Under the pieces are notes generated by a model that saw nothing but the letters and a program-made list of their open reading frames with translations, did no database searches and was not told the DNA's origin. This document shows, piece after piece, positions 6,622 to 12,669 of a stretch of 12,669 bases of DNA (position 1 is the first letter of the stretch; every line of letters begins with the position of its first letter). The DNA comes from JALZCH01 sp036400075 (GTDB lineage Bacteria; Acidobacteriota; Blastocatellia; Pyrinomonadales; Pyrinomonadaceae), in the NCBI GenBank assembly GCA_036400075.1, contig DASWLV010000121.1, forward strand, positions 1 through 12,669, given 5' to 3'. The translations under genes were made by a program, and so were the position numbers.

Positions 6622-7443
6622 CTAATTTAAATTAAGGGCGCTTATTGTAGCTTCGCGTGCTTTTAGGGCGACTTCAAACGGATCTTGTTCCCAATATTCC
6701 GGTCGGAAAATCTCGATGCTGACAACGCGGTCGTAGCCGATTTTGTCAAGCTCGCGTTTGATTTCACGAATCGGCAAAATGCCTTCGCCGGGATAAAGCC
6801 GGTGCGCGTCGGTTAGTTGTTCGGGCGGCAAATCTTCGGCGTCGTTGATGTGAAAAATGCAGATGTTCCCCGGCTGGACGTTTTCGATTGATTCAAACGT
6901 CGAGCCGCCCGCGTAAAAATGAAAAGTGTCAATCACCAGCCCGACATTCGGACGACTTGTTTGTTCGACGATTTCGTTGCAAAGCTCAAGCGTTTGCACG
7001 GAGCAGTCGGTTTGTCCCAAAAACTCGAACGCGAGAGCGACGTTGTGTTTTGCAGCAATGTCTGCCAAATCATTCAATACCTGCACCGATTCGGAAATGA
7101 TTTCATCGCGCGAAGCGTTTTCCGGCATTTTCCCCGGAACGACGACGACAAACGGGCAGTCAATTGCTTCAGCAACCGCACACAGCTCTTCACATTCGGC
7201 TTTGATTTTTTCGTAATCTTCCGCCGTGCGAAATGTGATGTGTTCGATTGAATTGATGCTCCACGGTTCGAGATTGGCGTCTTCCAAAAGACGGCGAAGG
7301 TGCGCGACGGTACTTTTCTTTAAAAATTCGCGCAGCTTTGCCGCCCAAATTTCGATGCAATCGTAACCGGCGTCGCGGGCAGCAAGAATGTCCGTAATCA
7401 AATCGGCGCGCATCGTGGTCGCGCCATTTAAAGCAATTTTCAT
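6622..7443 (-). CDS. IolI-like sugar/inosose isomerase (xylose isomerase-like TIM barrel)
   Basis: The product is 273 residues from ATG 7443, full length for the family. From memory of Bacillus IolI (2-keto-myo-inositol isomerase), the likeness runs end to end: MKIALNGATT at the start, GYDCIEIWAAK, FVVVVPGK, VALAFEFLGQ, NVGLVIDTFHFYAGGS, IFHINDAED, YPGEG and VVSIEIFRPEYW. E140, D172, H198 and E244 lie where the family's four metal ligands belong. It is a cytoplasmic enzyme, probably isomerising a keto-cyclitol or ketose. The adjacent Gfo/Idh/MocA dehydrogenase would supply the keto substrate, so the two form a plausible module. It lies 27 bases downstream of the DUF6702 gene. The exact substrate is unproven, since related isomerases serve other sugars. 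Confidence 0.85.
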   Translation of the reverse strand: MKIALNGATTMRADLITDILAARDAGYDCIEIWAAKLREFLKKSTVAHLRRLLEDANLEPWSINSIEHITFRTAEDYEKIKAECEELCAVAEAIDCPFVVVVPGKMPENASRDEIISESVQVLNDLADIAAKHNVALAFEFLGQTDCSVQTLELCNEIVEQTSRPNVGLVIDTFHFYAGGSTFESIENVQPGNICIFHINDAEDLPPEQLTDAHRLYPGEGILPIREIKRELDKIGYDRVVSIEIFRPEYWEQDPFEVALKAREATISALNLN

Positions 7444-7470
7444 AATGAAATAAAGATTAAAGCGAAAAAA

Positions 7471-7986
7471 TCATCTTTTTGCGTTCAAAGCTATTTTTTT
7501 TGCGCCGTCGCCGGGTTTAAAAGCAAAATCCTGCTTATTGCCCGCAATTCGGCAAGTTACCAGATTTACCTGATCTTTGTGCAGCTCAAAGAAAAGACGA
7601 TTTTCGAGCGAGGCGTTTTCCAAGCCTTCGGGCGATTTGGCTTCGACGTAAAGCCAAATCGAGTCAGCGGATTGTTCTTTCCCGATCCACGCGAGCTTTT
7701 GCGTTTCGCCGTTTTTGTTTTTCAGCGCAAATCCGTCGTTCAAATAATCCAGAATAAATTTCGTCGCGTCCGGCGATTTTTCAAGATTAACGCGCTTTCC
7801 GACGCGTTTTTCAATCGCGGTTTCCAAATCGTGCGCGAAAACCTGAATCGTGATTTCCAACGTTTTTTCCTCCGCGTTGTAATCCATTCGAGTCAAGCTG
7901 GTGTGAAAAGTATGCGCCGCTGCGAGCAAAGGCAAAAGGCAAAAGGCAAAAGGCAAAAGTAGAAGAATTGCAATTAAATTTCTCAT
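7471..7986 (-). CDS. Secreted DUF6702-family protein
   Basis: The preferred start is ATG 7986, giving 171 residues with a clean signal peptide (MRNLIAILLLLPFAFCLLPL, cleavage near AAA-HTF). An ATG at 8028 would add 14 residues before the hydrophobic core. The mature protein begins HTFHTSLTRMDYNAEEKTLEI and continues with ITIQVFAHDLETAIE, TKFILDYLNDGFAL, LAWIGKEQ, LYVEA and LFFELHKDQVNLV. This is the pattern I know from DUF6702 proteins of Bacteroidetes, often found beside M1 peptidases. Here an M1 peptidase lies directly upstream with 69 bases between, so the two probably cooperate in the periplasm. The hydrophobic core is written by a 7-bp tandem repeat that is also one arm of an inverted repeat. 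Function is unknown. Confidence 0.8.
   Translation of the reverse strand: MRNLIAILLLLPFAFCLLPLLAAAHTFHTSLTRMDYNAEEKTLEITIQVFAHDLETAIEKRVGKRVNLEKSPDATKFILDYLNDGFALKNKNGETQKLAWIGKEQSADSIWLYVEAKSPEGLENASLENRLFFELHKDQVNLVTCRIAGNKQDFAFKPGDGAKKIALNAKR
7931..7958. repeat. Heptanucleotide tandem repeat (GGCAAAA)x4 inside the signal peptide
   Basis: Four perfect GGCAAAA units on the plus strand (TTTTGCC on the coding strand), with a partial unit (GCAAA, 7926-7930) to the left. Translated on the minus strand it gives the LPFAFCL cycle of the DUF6702 signal-peptide core. The 7-base unit is not a multiple of three, so gain or loss of one unit shifts the reading frame downstream. Confidence 0.9.
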
Positions 7987-8048
7987 CGAAAATAAAAGCT
8001 CGCGTTTTAGAATCATAAATTTTGCCATTTTACTTTTGCCTTTTGCCT
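7944..8048. repeat. 18-bp perfect inverted repeat carrying the DUF6702 start codon
   Basis: AGGCAAAAGGCAAAAGTA (7944-7961) and TACTTTTGCCTTTTGCCT (8031-8048) are exact reverse complements separated by 69 bases. The left arm is part of the heptamer run in the signal peptide. The spacer holds both candidate ATG codons (8028 and 7986). The right arm ends 7 bases before the peptidase stop. Confidence 0.85.
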
Positions 8049-8055
8049 CCGCAAT

Positions 8056-10722
8056 TTATTGCGCCTTCGTGCCGCTGAAATCGGCGTTTCCAATAGCTGC
8101 GCTGGCTGTTCCGCTAATGCGATTGCCGCTCACAGTGCCTTGAAACGTTACTTCACCGTATTCGCTATGTCTGATTTTAAAAGTAAAACCGCCGGCTGTA
8201 AGTGCCGCGTCGTAAATCGCCGCGTTGCCCAATCCGCCGCTGATTGCGCCGTTGAGCCGGTTGTTTTCAACGCGCAAATCGAGTGTGATAGGAATCGTTT
8301 GACCGGGCGCGTCAATTAAAATGTTCCAGCGCCCGGCGAGATTTGCAGCCGCACTTTCCGGCAGCGGTTGAGTTCCGGTTGCGGAGACAGCCGCCGGCGT
8401 TCCCGCTTCGGCTCCGGTTTTCTGGCGCGTTGCTTCGCGCATCGGATTCGTCGCGCGCTCTTGTTGCTGTGCCTGCTTGAAAACCTGAAAGCGCGATTTT
8501 ATCGGGCGGCGCGGAAAATAATTGTTTTCCAGATTAATATCAGCCGTTTCAAAATTTGGGTCAAGCACGATGCTTCGAGCTTCTTTTTTCGTGACGATTA
8601 ATTTTGAAACATCGAAATTGTTAAAACGCCAGATTTCGACGGGCGTTCTGATTTCTTCGCTCGTGCCGTCGGTATATTCAACTCGCAAAATCAAAGGCAT
8701 TACGAGTCCGCCGACGTTTTTTAAATCAACGACGTAAAAATAATAACCGCCGCTCAATAATTGTCTTTCCTTTTCGGAAAGCGTCGCAAGAAATTGCTGA
8801 TAAGCCCGCCGTTCGGCTTCGGTCACATTGAGCGGGTCGTATTCGTTATAAAAATCTCTCAGGCTCGGATTTTGATCAACCAGCTTCGGAACGGATTCGT
8901 AGCGTTGGCTGGAAAGAGTTTGCCGCCTGCTTTCACGCTCCTGGCGCTGAATGCCCTTTTCGACATCGGGATTTCTCGTGTCAATCTGATAAAGCCGGAC
9001 ATTTTCGATTGAAATATCAACGTTGTCGGTCGTGTAAAACCAGCCGCGCCAGAACCAATCCAAATCCGTTCCGCTGGCGTCTTCCATTGTGCGGAAAAAA
9101 TCCGCCGGAGCGGGGCGTTTAAATTTCCAGCGCTGCGCAAATGTTTTAAAAGCGTGATCGAACAGCTCACGTCCCATTACGGTTTCGCGCAAAATGTTGA
9201 GCGCCGTCGCCGGTTTTCCGTAAGCGTTATTGCCGAACTGCAAGAGGGAATCCGATTGCGTCATAATCGGCACTTGTTCCTCGCTCGACATATATTCAAC
9301 AATTCTTTGCGGCTCGCCCCGCCGCGAAGGGTAATTTTTCTCCCATTCGGATTCGGCTAAAAATTGCAGAAAGCTGTTTAAGCCTTCATCCATCCAAGTC
9401 CATTGCCGCTCGTCCGAATTAACAATCATCGGAAAATAATTGTGTCCGACTTCGTGAATGACAACTGAAATTAAACCGTATTTCGTACCGGCTGAATACG
9501 TTCCATCCGGGTCGGGGCGCGGACCGTTAAAACAAATCATCGGATATTCCATTCCGCCGACCGGACCGTTGACGCTCTGCGCGACCGGATACGGATATGT
9601 AAAGGTGTAGCGCGAATAAATGTTTAAAGTGTGAATAATCGAGGCGGTCGAATATTTTTCCCAGAGCGGATTGCCTTCTTTTGGATAAAAAGACATCGCC
9701 ATTACGCGGTTGCCGCCGACATTGTGACCTTGCGCGTCCCAAATGAATTTCCGTGAAGACGCAAAAGCAAAATCGCGCACATTGTCGGCTTTAAAAGTCC
9801 AGGTTTTCGTTCCGGTCGGTTTTGATTTTTCGTTCGCCGTCGCTTCTTCCTGCGTGACGATTTTAATCGGCTGCGTTGCCGTTGCCGCTTGCTGCAAGCG
9901 TTGGCGCTGCGCGGCGGTTAAAACCTGCGCCGGGTTTTGCAAAACGCCGGTTGCGGAAACAACGTGGTCGTTCGGCGCGGTGATTCGGACGGTGTAATTG
10001 CCGAATTCGAGCGTAAATTCGCCATTCCCTAAAAATTGTTTGTGCTGCCAGCCGTAAACGTCGTAATATGCAGCCATTCGCGGAAACCAGTGAGCGATTT
10101 CGTAAAGATAATTGCCGTCTTGCGGGAAATATTCGTAGCCGGTTCGCCCGCCGTAAATGCGCTGATTGTTAATCGCATAATTCCACGTGACGTTAAAAAC
10201 GAAAGTTCCGCCCGGCGCGAGCGGCGTCGGCAAATCAATCCGCATCATTGTTTCGTTGATGGTGTGGCGCAGGCGATTGTTTTTCGCGTCCGTGACTTCC
10301 GTAATGTTCACTCGACCCTCGAATTCGCGCTGAACGAGCTGTTCGATGGCTGTGAGCGGCGCGTTTCTAAATTCCGGCGCTGTCTGCGTTTTTTGCGCGA
10401 GCGAATCTTTGGCGAAAATGTTGTTGTCCAGTTGCAGCCAGAGATATTCGAGCACGTCGGGCGAATTGTTTTTATAAGTGACCGTTTCGCGCCCGGAAAT
10501 ACGCTGATTAACATCATCGAGCGTTACGTCAATCTGATAATCCGCAGTGTTTTGCCAGTAACCGCGACCGGGCGCGCCCGATGCCGTGCGATATTCGTTC
10601 GGCGTCGGCAAATCTTCTTCGAGCTGGCGAAATTTATCTGAAGGTTTTGATTTTGATTGGGCAAAAATACCAATCGAGAAAAGTGCAATCAGCACAAAAA
10701 TAAAACAGCGTCGGACGAACAT
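8056..10722 (-). CDS. Secreted M1-family zinc metallopeptidase with extra C-terminal beta domain
   Basis: The product is 888 residues from ATG 10722, which has GGAG six bases upstream. An in-frame TTG at 10734 overlaps that ribosome site and is rejected. The signal peptide is MFVRRCFIFVLIALFSIG, with cleavage near FAQ (about 22). The M1 N-terminal beta domain follows (YQIDVTLDDVNQRISG, TVTYKNNSPD). The substrate motif GGMEYP is near 389-394 and the zinc site HEVGH at 423-427 is followed after exactly 18 residues by E446 (WMDEG). AYGKP near 500 probably supplies the catalytic Tyr. It should cleave N-terminal residues from peptides in the periplasm or outside the cell. After a Gln/Ala/Thr-rich linker, about 94 residues (about 795-888, LAGRWN to FSGTKAQ) form a beta-rich domain beyond the usual M1 architecture. 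It is followed by DUF6702. Confidence 0.93.
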   Translation of the reverse strand: MFVRRCFIFVLIALFSIGIFAQSKSKPSDKFRQLEEDLPTPNEYRTASGAPGRGYWQNTADYQIDVTLDDVNQRISGRETVTYKNNSPDVLEYLWLQLDNNIFAKDSLAQKTQTAPEFRNAPLTAIEQLVQREFEGRVNITEVTDAKNNRLRHTINETMMRIDLPTPLAPGGTFVFNVTWNYAINNQRIYGGRTGYEYFPQDGNYLYEIAHWFPRMAAYYDVYGWQHKQFLGNGEFTLEFGNYTVRITAPNDHVVSATGVLQNPAQVLTAAQRQRLQQAATATQPIKIVTQEEATANEKSKPTGTKTWTFKADNVRDFAFASSRKFIWDAQGHNVGGNRVMAMSFYPKEGNPLWEKYSTASIIHTLNIYSRYTFTYPYPVAQSVNGPVGGMEYPMICFNGPRPDPDGTYSAGTKYGLISVVIHEVGHNYFPMIVNSDERQWTWMDEGLNSFLQFLAESEWEKNYPSRRGEPQRIVEYMSSEEQVPIMTQSDSLLQFGNNAYGKPATALNILRETVMGRELFDHAFKTFAQRWKFKRPAPADFFRTMEDASGTDLDWFWRGWFYTTDNVDISIENVRLYQIDTRNPDVEKGIQRQERESRRQTLSSQRYESVPKLVDQNPSLRDFYNEYDPLNVTEAERRAYQQFLATLSEKERQLLSGGYYFYVVDLKNVGGLVMPLILRVEYTDGTSEEIRTPVEIWRFNNFDVSKLIVTKKEARSIVLDPNFETADINLENNYFPRRPIKSRFQVFKQAQQQERATNPMREATRQKTGAEAGTPAAVSATGTQPLPESAAANLAGRWNILIDAPGQTIPITLDLRVENNRLNGAISGGLGNAAIYDAALTAGGFTFKIRHSEYGEVTFQGTVSGNRISGTASAAIGNADFSGTKAQ

Positions 10723-10765
10723 TCGATTCTCCAATTAATTTGATTTTGTTTGATAAACTCGCAGA

Positions 10766-10794
10766 ATTTTACGCTTTTACGAAAGCCTTGACAA
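10766..10794 (-). promoter_or_regulatory. Predicted sigma70-type promoter of the M1 peptidase gene
   Basis: On the minus strand TTGTCA (10794-10789) and TAAAAT (10771-10766) are separated by 17 bases, matching consensus at 5 of 6 in each box. The expected transcript start near 10759 gives a leader of about 37 bases with GGAG before the ATG. The same bases read TTGACA on the plus strand (10788-10793), but no good -10 box follows towards the transglycosylase gene. Confidence 0.6.
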
Positions 10795-10890
10795 TACCTT
10801 CGCCAACCTTTCGATTTTCCATCGCGTCTGAAATTTTGTTAATCTGTCTCCCCGAAACTTGTTTTCACAAATTTGCCAAGAAAATTTTCA

Positions 10891-12303
10891 ATGTCACATT
10901 TCCTTAAAATTTTTCTTTTGCTTTCGCTTTTTTGCTTTGTCGCCAAAGCGCAGGTTTACAACGATGCTACGCTCAGCCGGGTTCGGCAACAAGACTCGAT
11001 TGCGCGAGTCGGCGGCAAACTGCCCGCGCTTGCGCCAGCCGAACATCTCTATCGCGCCGAAGTTTATTTCTCGAACCGCGCTTTTCCCGAAGCCCGCGAA
11101 CACGCCGCGCGCATTCTGGAAAATTATCCCAACGACCCAGCCACGCAGCGCGCCACGTTTATTCTCGGGCGGTCGTTTATGTGGGAGCGGCAATACGATT
11201 TGGCGGTTACGTTTTTGGATGAAGCGGCGCGTAAATTTCCCGGCACAAAAGACGGGCGCGAAGCTCTCGCGTTTAAAGGCGCGTGTCTCGTCCGGCTCGG
11301 AAAATCAGTCGAAGGCGCTCGCGCTTACGAGCAATACGTCGTGATGTATCCGGCGGGCGAGCGCGTCGAGTCTTCTTATTTAAATATTATTGACGCTTAC
11401 CGCGAAGGCGGAAAAAATAAAGAGGCGCTTGATTGGGTAGCAAAGATTCGACAAAAATTTCCGCGCACAGCGACCGAAACCAATGCCGTTTTCGCCCAGC
11501 TTCGGTTGCAAATCGGACAAAAGAATTGGCAGCAAGCCGCCAACACAGCCGATGAGTTGAGACGATTGCGTTTCGTTAAAGGCGTAATGACGAATGTTGA
11601 CGAAGCCACATTTTTAAAGGCTTATGCGCTCGAAAAAGCGGGCAGAAAAGACGAAGCCGCGAGCTGGTATTTAATGATACCGGACAATCTGAATTCTTAT
11701 TACGGCGCTTTGGCGACGGAGCGTTTGCAAAATCTGGTGAAAGACGCAGCAGACTCGCGCCGCGCCGCAATTTTAAACAGACAGGCAAGCGTCAAAGCCG
11801 CCGCAGTTTCGGTTTTAGATCAATACCCAGCGCCGTTTCAAGCCGATTTGCTCCGCGAAGCCACATCTCGTCGCGTTGACCCGCGTTTTCTGCTGGCGAT
11901 TATGAAACAGGAATCGAGCTTTAAAACAAACGCCAAATCTCCGGCTGCCGCGCGCGGCTTGCTGCAAATGACGGTTGACACGGCGGCGAGATATACGAGA
12001 CAAGCCAAATTAAACGTTTTGCAGCCTGAGGATTTATACAAACCCGGCGTTAACATCGCTCTTGGCAGCGTTTATGTCGCCGAGCTGCAAAAGGAATTTC
12101 CCAATCTTCCCGAAGCCGTCGCCGCTTCGTACAACGGCGGCGAAGACAACGCCGCACGCTGGCTCAAACGCGCCGATTCAAAAGAGCCTTTTATTTTTAC
12201 TTCCGAAGTCGGTTTCGCCGAAACCAAAGATTACGTTTTTAAAGTTTTGACAAATTATCGCGTTTATCGAGAGCTTTACACCGAAGATTTGCGAAGAAGG
12301 TAA
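10891..12303 (+). CDS. Periplasmic Slt-type lytic transglycosylase with TPR-like repeats
   Basis: The product is 470 residues from ATG 10891. An in-frame TTG at 10873 would put a charged PRKFS ahead of the signal peptide and is less likely. The signal peptide is MSHFLKIFLLLSLFCFVAKA, with cleavage before QVYND. Residues about 48-230 form helical TPR-like repeats (HLYRAEVYFSNRAFPEAREH, ILGRSFMWERQYDLA, ALAFKGACLVRLGKSVEGA), a superhelix similar in plan to Slt70. The SLT domain covers about 320-465: catalytic E341 in AIMKQESSF, GLLQM at 356-360, ASYNGG at 412-417 and ETKDYVFKVLTNYRVYRELY at the end. It cleaves peptidoglycan glycan strands to anhydromuropeptides for wall turnover. A GRRR-like basic tail follows the domain. 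It is divergent from the peptidase and ends at an inverted-repeat terminator. Confidence 0.92.
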   Translation: MSHFLKIFLLLSLFCFVAKAQVYNDATLSRVRQQDSIARVGGKLPALAPAEHLYRAEVYFSNRAFPEAREHAARILENYPNDPATQRATFILGRSFMWERQYDLAVTFLDEAARKFPGTKDGREALAFKGACLVRLGKSVEGARAYEQYVVMYPAGERVESSYLNIIDAYREGGKNKEALDWVAKIRQKFPRTATETNAVFAQLRLQIGQKNWQQAANTADELRRLRFVKGVMTNVDEATFLKAYALEKAGRKDEAASWYLMIPDNLNSYYGALATERLQNLVKDAADSRRAAILNRQASVKAAAVSVLDQYPAPFQADLLREATSRRVDPRFLLAIMKQESSFKTNAKSPAAARGLLQMTVDTAARYTRQAKLNVLQPEDLYKPGVNIALGSVYVAELQKEFPNLPEAVAASYNGGEDNAARWLKRADSKEPFIFTSEVGFAETKDYVFKVLTNYRVYRELYTEDLRRR

Positions 12304-12307
12304 ATTT

Positions 12308-12384
12308 AGTAAGCAGTAAACAGTGAGCGGTAAGCAGAAAAATGAAAATCTGCTCACCGCTTACTGTTTACTGCTTACTTTTTT
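12308..12384. terminator. 31-bp inverted repeat and T-run between convergent genes
   Basis: The arms 12308-12338 and 12349-12379 pair at 29 of 31 positions around a 10-base loop; one of the two mismatches is G-U compatible. TTTTTT (12379-12384) follows on the plus strand. The repeat is made of GTAAGCAGTAAACAGT-like words. It starts 5 bases after the transglycosylase stop and ends at the stop of the convergent hypothetical gene, so it can terminate the plus-strand transcript and probably also the opposite one. Confidence 0.8.
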
Positions 12385-12661
12385 AAGCCGCAAATGGCAA
12401 TCTGATGATTTTTGCGGGCTGAAATTCTTCGCCCGATTCAATGCGCTCGCGGTTGATTTTGTTGCGCGCAACAAGCAGAGCGCGCTGCAAATCTTCTAAA
12501 ACATCCGAGTCAAAACTTAATGTTTTTTGCGCGCACCAGCCCAAACCTTCAGTCCAAGTCGAGAGCTTGAGCGTCACCTGATTTTCGGAATCAAGCTGGA
12601 CTTCGATTTTTTGATTATCGTTTTCAATCGGCAGCGATTTAAATTTCAGATTTGTTTTCAT
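12383..12661 (-). CDS. Short conserved-looking hypothetical protein
   Basis: The product is 92 residues from ATG 12661. It has a predicted beta-rich first half (KIEVQLDSENQVTLKLSTW, then GLGWCAQKTLSF) followed by one long helix (VLEDLQRALLVARNKINRERI) and a proline-containing tail. It has no signal peptide, membrane helix or recognised motif apart from one cysteine. The strand-strand-helix order is loosely like PC4-type single-strand nucleic-acid-binding folds, but that is a guess from shape only. Codon use and base composition match the neighbouring right-hand genes. Only 8 bases upstream are in the window, so promoter and operon context cannot be judged. Confidence 0.65.
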   Translation of the reverse strand: MKTNLKFKSLPIENDNQKIEVQLDSENQVTLKLSTWTEGLGWCAQKTLSFDSDVLEDLQRALLVARNKINRERIESGEEFQPAKIIRLPFAA

Positions 12662-12669
12662 TGCTTGAA

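Noticed and set aside
5921..6625. Plus-strand open frame of 234 codons opposite the oxidoreductase gene
   Set aside because: It is antisense to a well-supported Gfo/Idh/MocA gene, is Arg/Asn/Phe-rich without domain logic, and runs into the inverted repeat.
7926..8048. CRISPR-like repeats
   Set aside because: The units are contiguous 7-mers without spacers, and no cas genes are present.
10036..10641. Plus-strand open frame of 201 codons opposite the M1 peptidase
   Set aside because: It lies fully inside a convincing peptidase gene on the other strand, and its composition is that of an antisense shadow.
10788..10816. Perfect TTGACA on the plus strand as a promoter for the transglycosylase
   Set aside because: The expected -10 positions (17-18 bases on) read TCGATT or similar, a poor match, while the opposite strand has a good pair.

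Overview
The window looks like chromosomal DNA from a Gram-negative-type bacterium, most likely Acidobacteriota of the Blastocatellia/Pyrinomonas kind. This is inferred from four things: an acidobacterial-type VWFA-related secreted protein, a secreted protein with a dockerin-like calcium-binding tail ending in WAWDVFL, many Sec signal peptides, and intergenic inverted repeats built on GCAGAGAC-type words. No rRNA, tRNA, CRISPR array, transposase or phage gene was seen.

Left end (1-2350). An AT-rich minus-strand pair, a two-TM coiled-coil protein and a small partial acidic protein, overlaps by ATGA. It abuts the plus-strand remnant of a Cys-rich, Ca-binding secreted protein. That remnant is open in one frame upstream and another downstream, and it ends at a strong 12-bp-stem terminator. 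This end looks rearranged.

Middle-left (2373-5038). An AlkZ-related winged-helix protein (+) converges, with overlapping ends, on a two-TM coiled-coil membrane protein (-). The latter's predicted promoter is covered by a 9-bp-arm palindrome in the gap shared with a divergent secreted VWA protein (+).

Middle (5132-10722), all on the minus strand. In transcription order: a large secreted M1 metallopeptidase, a DUF6702 secreted protein, an IolI-like TIM-barrel isomerase, a Gfo/Idh/MocA oxidoreductase, and a small double zinc-ribbon protein whose C-terminus resembles a LITAF domain. The peptidase has a good sigma70-type promoter. The M1 + DUF6702 and isomerase + oxidoreductase pairs each make functional sense, the second as a cyclitol or sugar oxidation/isomerisation module.

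Right end (10891-12661). A periplasmic Slt-type lytic transglycosylase with TPR-like repeats (+) diverges from the peptidase and converges on a short conserved hypothetical protein (-).

The most distinctive feature is a set of inverted repeats that nearly fill three intergenic gaps (5049-5125, 6517-6616, 12308-12379). A fourth (7944-8048) is built into the 5' end of the DUF6702 gene, where a 7-bp tandem repeat encodes the signal-peptide core. No clear new multi-gene system was found.
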